10,734 nucleotides of DNA from DAISIL01 sp036822015 (lineage in GTDB: Bacteria; Bacteroidota; Bacteroidia; Cytophagales; Bernardetiaceae). The notes under the pieces were generated by a model. It ran no database searches and was not told where the DNA came from. It saw only the letters and a program-made list of their open reading frames with translations. A program made the position numbers and the translations under genes. Below are positions 6,027-10,734 of this stretch, in pieces; within the stretch, counting starts at the first letter, position 1; each line of letters opens with the position of its first letter. Location of the stretch: positions 1-10,734 of the forward strand of contig DAISIL010000080.1 in the NCBI GenBank assembly GCA_036822015.1, written 5' to 3'.

Positions 6027-6899
6027 ATGCAGTTACAATTTGGCTTAGATCAGACCATTTATACACCACCGCGCACACAGCTTCTCAAATGGATTGGCAA
6101 TAAGCAAAAGTTTGCTAGCCAGATCACTAGGTATTTCCCCAACTCATTCAATAGATTCTTTGAACCGTTCATTGGTAGCGGTGCCATTACGGCTACTGTA
6201 TCCCATAGAGAGGGCGTAGGCTCTGATGTCTTTAAGCCATTGATTGAGATATGGCAAAAGCTAAAATCTGATCCTCATGGACTTATTGAGTGGTATGCAG
6301 AGCGAAGAAATCTGATAGAAACCGAAGACAAAATAGAAGTATATCAACGCATCAAACGATCCTATAACGAGAATCCCAATGGTGCGGATTTTCTCTTTTT
6401 ATCCCGTTCCTGCTATGGTGGCGTGATACGTTTTCGTAAGCAAGATGGCTATATGTCCACGCCGTGCGGGGCGCATCAGCCCATCAGAGTACAAGCGTTT
6501 GCAAAGCGCGTAAATGAGTGGAAAGACCGAATGAAGGGAATGGACTTTGTCCATATGGACTACCAGGAGGCTTTTGATATGGCACAAAACGGTGATCTGA
6601 TATACTGTGATCCTCCTTACAGCCATTCGCAAAGCATTCTTTACGGGGCGCAGGATTTTAGTTTGGTTACTTTGTTTGAGAAGATAAAGGAAGCGAAGGA
6701 TCGTGGTGTATATGTTGCCCTGAGCATTGATGGGCAGAAGAAGTCAGGTCATTATGTTTGTGATGTCCCTATCCCGGAAGGGGTTTTTAATCGTGAAGTT
6801 TTTATTGATTGCGGTAAGTCTATGTTGAACAGATTCCAGAATGGGGGAGGCCAGATGGTCAAAGAGCAAGTACATGATCGCTTGCTACTGACCTATTGA
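6027..6899 (+). CDS. DNA adenine-N6 methyltransferase, D12 class (alpha type)
   Basis: A 290-residue S-adenosylmethionine-dependent methyltransferase that should methylate adenine in the recognition site of the neighbouring nuclease and so protect host DNA. Motifs appear in alpha-class order: motif X KWIGNKQKF (21-29), the SAM-binding motif I FEPFIGSGA (45-53), the target-recognition region, and the catalytic DPPY (195-198, in IYCDPPYSH). The recognition region SRSCYGGVIRFRKQDGY then MSTPCG (126-148) aligns in layout with the Dam/DpnM segment, where FNG and NVPFG normally appear, but it differs at the key positions. The target need not be GATC. It is divergent from the regulator-nuclease operon, as in PvuII-like systems. 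The stop is 15 bp before the right repeat. Confidence 0.92.
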   Translation: MQLQFGLDQTIYTPPRTQLLKWIGNKQKFASQITRYFPNSFNRFFEPFIGSGAITATVSHREGVGSDVFKPLIEIWQKLKSDPHGLIEWYAERRNLIETEDKIEVYQRIKRSYNENPNGADFLFLSRSCYGGVIRFRKQDGYMSTPCGAHQPIRVQAFAKRVNEWKDRMKGMDFVHMDYQEAFDMAQNGDLIYCDPPYSHSQSILYGAQDFSLVTLFEKIKEAKDRGVYVALSIDGQKKSGHYVCDVPIPEGVFNREVFIDCGKSMLNRFQNGGGQMVKEQVHDRLLLTY

Positions 6900-6914
6900 C
6901 CGGATGAGAGGAGG

Positions 6915-6964
6915 GATACGCAAGGATACGGGGCCAAACAAAAGCTAGGTCAAAAATTGTGAAA
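6915..6964 (+). repeat. Right copy of the 50-bp direct repeat flanking the R-M cassette
   Basis: Identical in all 50 bases and in orientation to 4774-4823. It lies between the methyltransferase stop codon and the phosphatase start codon. Its last part supplies the TTG (6957-6959) used by the predicted phosphatase promoter, whose -7 box lies outside the repeat. Confidence 0.97.
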
Positions 6965-6988
6965 TCACCCGATAATCGGCTACATTTG
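6957..6988 (+). promoter_or_regulatory. Predicted promoter of the phosphatase-mazG-ggt operon
   Basis: TTG (6957-6959), a 21-bp spacer, then TACATTTG (6981-6988), an exact TAnnTTTG match. The ATG follows 21 bp after the box. The -33 lies inside the right repeat and the -7 outside. At the left copy the matching position reads GTAGCCAC, so no promoter forms there. Confidence 0.6.
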
Positions 6989-7009
6989 TTTACGGTCAAA
7001 AAAAGAACG

Positions 7010-9475
7010 ATGCAGATCAAGCAGTGGCAACGGTATGGAGTGCTGGGGGCAGGTCTAGGCCTGGCTTTTCCTGTGCTGGCTATCTTGCTGGATATACTGG
7101 TTTTCAAAAAACTTGATCTCTCCTGGGCTTCCGTCCTTGAGGTACACCGCGTCAATCCCCTGCATTTTATCATCGACACGGCTCCGCTCGTCCTGGGGCT
7201 GGCCTTCACTTTGTTCGGACTTTCCCTGAACAGCCAGGAGGAGCGGCATCTGGTGCAAGGCCCCCTCAAACACCTGAGTTATGCCCACCACATTGCCCTG
7301 GGCGTGGTGGCCTTGCTCGGTATCGTGGGGCAGGTTTTGCTGACACAATCGGCGCAAAAACAAACACAATATTACGCTGATAGTCAGTGGATCATCTACC
7401 AAATGGCCGCCGATACACTCCCCCAGACCGTCCTACGCGAACGACTCCAAAACTTATCCCTTTCGGAAAGCCTCATCCAGCAAATCCTCGCTGCCCCTGA
7501 TCGTACCGCGCTTTGGCCACAGGCCCTCAAAGCCCTCAATACCCAGCGAGACCTTAGTAGCCAACGCTCAGAGATCATCCAAAAAACGCTCTTTATCTTG
7601 ACCCTGGTCATCCTGCTCTTTGAGCTACTCCTCATCTTTGGACCTACCCTCCAACAAGCCAATATCTATCTCCAAAACCGAGATCGAAGCATCGAAAAGG
7701 AGAAAACACTCAACCAGGAACTCTCCCAGTCCCTGGAAAACCTCCAGCACACCAACCAGCGCCTACAAGCCGCCCAGCAGGCAAGCCAAGCCCGTCAGAC
7801 GCTCCTCCAACACGTCGAACGACTGGCCAACGTCGGCGGATATGAGTACGACATCATCCAGGAAACCTACAACCACTCCGATCATTTTTATACCCTCCTC
7901 GGTATCCCTCTCGAGGAAACTGACCTGCGAAAAACCCTTCGGCGCGTCATCTTTGCGCAAGACCTGGATGCCATGAACACCTGGATTCAGGAGCAAATCC
8001 TGGCTAAGGAAACCAGCTATACTTTTATGTTTCGGGCCTGGGTGGAAGGACAGATCAGAACCTTCCAGGACATAGGGGTTTTTGTCTATGATAAGCAAGG
8101 CAGGGCAAGTTCCATCGTGGGGGTCATCAAGGACATCACCGAAAAAGAAGACCAACGCCTCCAGCGCATCCGAGAGCAGCAAATCATGGACGGGCTATAT
8201 GCCTATATCACCAACCCCAATGCCGTCTTTGCCCACCAAACACAGGAGGTCTTGTACTTTGCCACCAAAGTATTGGGTATGGAGATGGGCGTTGTCTCGC
8301 GCTCTAAGCCCGAAGCAAACGTAGTGGAGATTCTGGCCGCGACCCCTAACGAAGACTTTGAAGCCGGCGATACCTTTCCCTACCGCGATACTTGCGCGGC
8401 ATTGGTGGATGCCCGAGAAGATATTTTATTCATCACCGACCTCAAAGATCACGCCCAACGCCCCAGTGTTTGCTATGATCTGCTCCGCGCCCGAGCCTAC
8501 ATCGGTGTACCCGTACAGGCAGGATCGGGGACACCTGGCACGTTGAGTTTTTACGCATCCTCCCCCAGGACAACTCCTCCCACGGGGTTTATGCGAAACT
8601 TTCTCTTCATCCTGGGGCAGTGGATCAGCGGTTTGCTGCAACGGACCGACAACGAACGCCGCCTTACCAAAGCCCGAGAGTTAGCAGAAGCCCGGGCTGA
8701 AAAAATCCAGGACAGCATCCGCTATGCCATGCGGATACAGTCTAGCCTGATCCCGACAGAAGCCGAGCTACAAGCTATCTTTGGAGAGGCTTTTGTGATG
8801 TATCGCCCCCGAGATGGGGTCAGTGGAGACTTCTATTGGGTCAAGCAGATGCGTGAGAAGGTTTTTTTTGCTGTCGCTGACTGTACAGGGCATGGTGTAC
8901 CCGGAGCAATGGTTTCGATGATGGGCATTGTCTTAATCAATGAACTGGTGAGTATGCTCCAAATTCAATCGCCCGATCTGATTCTTTACGAACTTCACAG
9001 GGGCATTCAGCGACTCCTCAACCAGGAGGACGACAACAAAAGTCAGGATGGCATGGACATCGCCATCTGCCTATGGGACAAAAAAGCCCAGACCCTTGCC
9101 TATGCCGGAGCCAAGACACCACTGGTGTACATCCAAAACAGCCAGGTACATACCATCAGGGGAACGCGCCGATCTGTGGGGGGACGCGAGCGCACCCGAG
9201 GGGAAGAGCGGCTTTTTGCTTTGCACACCTTGCCCGTAACCCAGGCCATGTCTGTTTATCTGTTTTCTGATGGCTACCCCGATCAGTTTGGGGGGAGCTA
9301 CGATCAGCCCAAGAAGTTTTCCCAACGCCGGCTTCGAGAGCTCTTCCTGGAAGTTGCTCATCTGCCCTTTGCCGAGCAAAAAAAGTGGGTCGAAGAGCAG
9401 TTTGAGGAATGGAAAACAGACCGCGAGGTACAGATCGACGACGTGCTGGTATGCGGAATGCGCCTACACCCATAA
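7010..9475 (+). CDS. Membrane-anchored PAS-GAF-SpoIIE/PP2C (RsbU-like) serine phosphatase
   Basis: An 821-residue sensor phosphatase expected to dephosphorylate a Ser/Thr-phosphorylated partner, classically an anti-sigma-factor antagonist. N-terminal hydrophobic segments at about 9-31, 52-73 and 94-111 are followed by a polar stretch of about 80 residues and a fourth segment at about 195-215. The polar stretch may face the periplasm as a sensor. A Gln/Glu-rich coiled coil follows (220-270), then a PAS domain (about 272-377, ending VGVIKDITEKE), a GAF domain (about 389-543, with FPYRDTC and YIGVPV) and the SpoIIE/PP2C catalytic domain. Metal-binding acids are present: D607 (SGDFYW), D624 (VADCTGHGVPGAM), D683, D754 (SDG) and D810/D811. 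The frame extends to a GTG at 6959 inside the repeat, but ATG 7010 gives a normal membrane start after a good promoter. No anti-sigma partner is visible nearby. Confidence 0.9.
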   Translation: MQIKQWQRYGVLGAGLGLAFPVLAILLDILVFKKLDLSWASVLEVHRVNPLHFIIDTAPLVLGLAFTLFGLSLNSQEERHLVQGPLKHLSYAHHIALGVVALLGIVGQVLLTQSAQKQTQYYADSQWIIYQMAADTLPQTVLRERLQNLSLSESLIQQILAAPDRTALWPQALKALNTQRDLSSQRSEIIQKTLFILTLVILLFELLLIFGPTLQQANIYLQNRDRSIEKEKTLNQELSQSLENLQHTNQRLQAAQQASQARQTLLQHVERLANVGGYEYDIIQETYNHSDHFYTLLGIPLEETDLRKTLRRVIFAQDLDAMNTWIQEQILAKETSYTFMFRAWVEGQIRTFQDIGVFVYDKQGRASSIVGVIKDITEKEDQRLQRIREQQIMDGLYAYITNPNAVFAHQTQEVLYFATKVLGMEMGVVSRSKPEANVVEILAATPNEDFEAGDTFPYRDTCAALVDAREDILFITDLKDHAQRPSVCYDLLRARAYIGVPVQAGSGTPGTLSFYASSPRTTPPTGFMRNFLFILGQWISGLLQRTDNERRLTKARELAEARAEKIQDSIRYAMRIQSSLIPTEAELQAIFGEAFVMYRPRDGVSGDFYWVKQMREKVFFAVADCTGHGVPGAMVSMMGIVLINELVSMLQIQSPDLILYELHRGIQRLLNQEDDNKSQDGMDIAICLWDKKAQTLAYAGAKTPLVYIQNSQVHTIRGTRRSVGGRERTRGEERLFALHTLPVTQAMSVYLFSDGYPDQFGGSYDQPKKFSQRRLRELFLEVAHLPFAEQKKWVEEQFEEWKTDREVQIDDVLVCGMRLHP

Positions 9476-9488
9476 ACTCCTAAAAAAC

Positions 9489-9818
9489 ATGACCATAGAA
9501 GAACTTCAAGCCCAGGTAGATCACTGGATACAAACGATCGGTGTTCGGTATTTTGATGAACTCACCAACACGGCTATCCTCATGGAGGAGGTCGGGGAGG
9601 TGGCCCGCATCATGGCACGCCGCTACGGCGAACAATCCGAAAAACCCAGCGACAAATCCGCCGATCTGGGCGACGAGCTAGCCGATGTGATCTTTGTCGT
9701 TGTCTGCCTGGCCAACCAAACCGGCATCAACCTAAGTGAAGCCATTACCCAAAATCTCCAAAAAAAGACCCAACGCGATGCCGACAGGCACCACCAAAAC
9801 CCAAAGTTGAAGCCATGA
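9489..9818 (+). CDS. MazG-like nucleotide pyrophosphohydrolase
   Basis: A 109-residue all-alpha NTP-PPase-fold protein, the size of the short single-domain MazG-like group rather than full MazG. It would hydrolyse a nucleoside triphosphate to the monophosphate and pyrophosphate. The metal-binding signature is present: EEVGE (33-37, supplying E34 and E37) and, after a basic/polar loop, DELAD (62-66, supplying E63 and D66). The open frame begins far upstream inside the phosphatase gene, but ATG 9489 gives the normal family N-terminus, 13 bp after the phosphatase stop. Its TGA overlaps the ATG of the next gene (ATGA, 9815-9818), implying coupled translation. The preferred nucleotide is unknown; house-cleaning of abnormal dNTPs is the usual role. 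Confidence 0.88.
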   Translation: MTIEELQAQVDHWIQTIGVRYFDELTNTAILMEEVGEVARIMARRYGEQSEKPSDKSADLGDELADVIFVVVCLANQTGINLSEAITQNLQKKTQRDADRHHQNPKLKP

Positions 9819-10734
9819 AAAGAGGCATTTTCTTGCTGCTCGTCTTCTTGGGCTATGCCTGCTCCTCCCACGACCCCACCGCCGAGGTAGAGGGCGTAGT
9901 GGTGGCAGCGCATCCCCTGGCGGCCCAGGCAGGGGCGGACATCCTTGATCGGGGCGGCAATGCCTTCGATGCCGCCGTAGCGACGCACTTTGCCCTGGCC
10001 GTTTGCTACCCCAGGGCGGGCAACCTCGGCGGAGGAGGCTTTGCTGTCCTTCGGGAGAAAAACGGAAAAGCCACCACGCTTGACTTTCGGGAGACGGCTC
10101 CCGAAGCAGCATATCCGCAAATGTATCTCGATTCGGACGGGCAGCCGATCCCCAACCAAAGCCTAGCCGGTGGGTTGGCCGTAGCTGTGCCGGCAAGTGT
10201 GGAGGGCATGTGGCAAATGCACCAAAAATATGGACGCTTGCCCTGGAACGATCTCCTTACCCCGGCCATCCAACTGGCCCAAAACGGCGTACCCATCACG
10301 GCCCGAGAGGCAGACATCCTACAACGCTACCAAGCAGACCTCCGCCAATGGAACAACGAAGCCTGCCCTTTTGTCCGAGACTGGAAAACTGGCGATACGC
10401 TTATCCAAACTGCATTGGCTCAAACACTTGTCCAGATACAGTCGCGGGGAAAAGACGCTTTTTATCGGGGAGCTACCGCTGATGCCATCCTGACAACCAC
10501 CCAAAAGACGGGCGGTATTCTCACCCACCAAGACCTCCAAAGCTACCGAGCCAAATGGCGTGATCCACTCCTGATCCCCTACAAAGATTTGCGTCTAATC
10601 ACGATGCCGCCCCCCTCCAGCGGTGGTGTAGCGTTGGGGCAGCTCATGCTCGGCACGGCTGCCTTTCCCCTTGCCCAATGGGGACACCAAGACCCCCGTA
10701 GCCTACACGTGATGACCGAACTCCAACGCCGCGT
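9815..10734 (+). CDS. ggt: Gamma-glutamyltransferase lipoprotein, N-terminal part (3' end outside window)
   Basis: An envelope enzyme that transfers or hydrolyses the gamma-glutamyl group of glutathione and similar compounds. I translated 306 residues with no stop before the window end. Residues 1-16 are a lipoprotein signal with Cys16 in GYAC, so it is probably lipid-anchored; the next residues SSHD do not settle which membrane. Family features of the large subunit are clear: VVAAHPLAAQAGADIL then GGNAFDAAVA, GNLGGGGFAVL, TLDFRETAP (with the substrate-binding Arg), AVPASVEGM and MPPPSSGGVALGQLM near the right edge. The Thr nucleophile at the self-cleavage site falls beyond the window, so activity cannot be judged. 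It starts within the mazG-like stop codon. Confidence 0.93.
   Translation, partial: MKRGIFLLLVFLGYACSSHDPTAEVEGVVVAAHPLAAQAGADILDRGGNAFDAAVATHFALAVCYPRAGNLGGGGFAVLREKNGKATTLDFRETAPEAAYPQMYLDSDGQPIPNQSLAGGLAVAVPASVEGMWQMHQKYGRLPWNDLLTPAIQLAQNGVPITAREADILQRYQADLRQWNNEACPFVRDWKTGDTLIQTALAQTLVQIQSRGKDAFYRGATADAILTTTQKTGGILTHQDLQSYRAKWRDPLLIPYKDLRLITMPPPSSGGVALGQLMLGTAAFPLAQWGHQDPRSLHVMTELQRR

Larger units (their letters stand above)
4774..6964. mobile_element. Restriction-modification cassette bounded by 50-bp direct repeats
   Basis: The unit is one repeat plus a 2,091-bp insert (4824-6914) plus a second repeat. It carries only three genes: regulator, nuclease and methyltransferase. Non-coding margins are minimal (27 and 15 bp inside the repeats). 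The insert is visibly more AT-rich than its neighbours. There is no transposase, integrase or terminal inverted repeat. R-M genes are known to insert with long target duplications, first inferred from genome comparisons in Helicobacter and Neisseria; the architecture here fits that route. The alternative is recombination between repeats that were already present. Confidence 0.7.

Noticed and set aside
4774..6964. The cassette as an insertion sequence or integrative element with attachment sites
   Set aside because: There is no transposase, integrase or terminal inverted repeat, and no tRNA at the junction. The 50-bp repeats fit a target duplication better than short IS duplications. An att-type mechanism acting in trans cannot be fully excluded.
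6959..7009. GTG start of the phosphatase inside the right 50-bp repeat
   Set aside because: It would put the predicted promoter inside the coding sequence, and the added residues (SPDNRLHLFTV) are not membrane-like. ATG 7010 follows a matched promoter.
1..10734. CRISPR arrays, tRNA, rRNA or riboswitches
   Set aside because: Reading both strands, I saw no regularly spaced repeats, no cloverleaf-like gene and no known riboswitch core; intergenic regions are too short for most of these.

Overview
The window looks like a chromosomal segment of a Bacteroidota bacterium, possibly Saprospiraceae-like; the genus cannot be settled by reading. The evidence is a SusC/RagA-type TonB-dependent receptor, Bacteroidota-type promoters (TTG near -33, TAnnTTTG near -7), almost no Shine-Dalgarno sites, AT-rich leaders and a secreted propeller-like protein. 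Most of the window is moderately GC-rich. The block from about 4824 to 6914 is visibly richer in A and T.

Layout: (1) 1780 to 1, minus strand: the N-terminal ~593 residues of a TonB-dependent outer-membrane receptor that runs off the left edge. (2) 1819-3000, plus: a secreted repeat/propeller protein, divergent from the receptor with 38 bp between start codons. (3) 3038-3472, plus: dUTPase (dut), with all five motifs. (4) 4735 to 3469, minus: a two-gene operon of a MaoC-type hotdog hydratase and a flavin reductase-family protein; its last stop codon overlaps the dut stop. (5) 4824-6914: a compact restriction-modification cassette, with an Xre/C-protein-like regulator and a PD-(D/E)XK-like nuclease on minus and a divergent alpha-class adenine methyltransferase on plus. 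(6) 7010 to the right edge, plus: an apparent operon of a membrane-bound PAS-GAF-SpoIIE/PP2C phosphatase, a small MazG-like pyrophosphohydrolase and a gamma-glutamyltransferase lipoprotein that is cut by the window end.

The main discovery is at the edges of block 5. An identical 50-bp direct repeat lies at 4774-4823 and 6915-6964, only 27 bp and 15 bp outside the stop codons of the nuclease and the methyltransferase. Removing one repeat plus the insert would give a plausible 133-bp divergent intergenic region between maoC and the phosphatase gene. The left copy with its left flank makes a maoC promoter and the right copy with its right flank makes the phosphatase promoter; the inward-facing edges make neither. 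This fits insertion of an R-M unit into a divergent promoter region with a long target duplication that kept both host promoters working. No transposase or integrase is present.

Inside the cassette, an 82-bp divergent control region holds a perfect 7-1-7 inverted repeat. It overlaps the predicted -33 elements of both the regulator-nuclease and the methyltransferase transcripts, which suggests one switch that sets the timing of methylation and cleavage.
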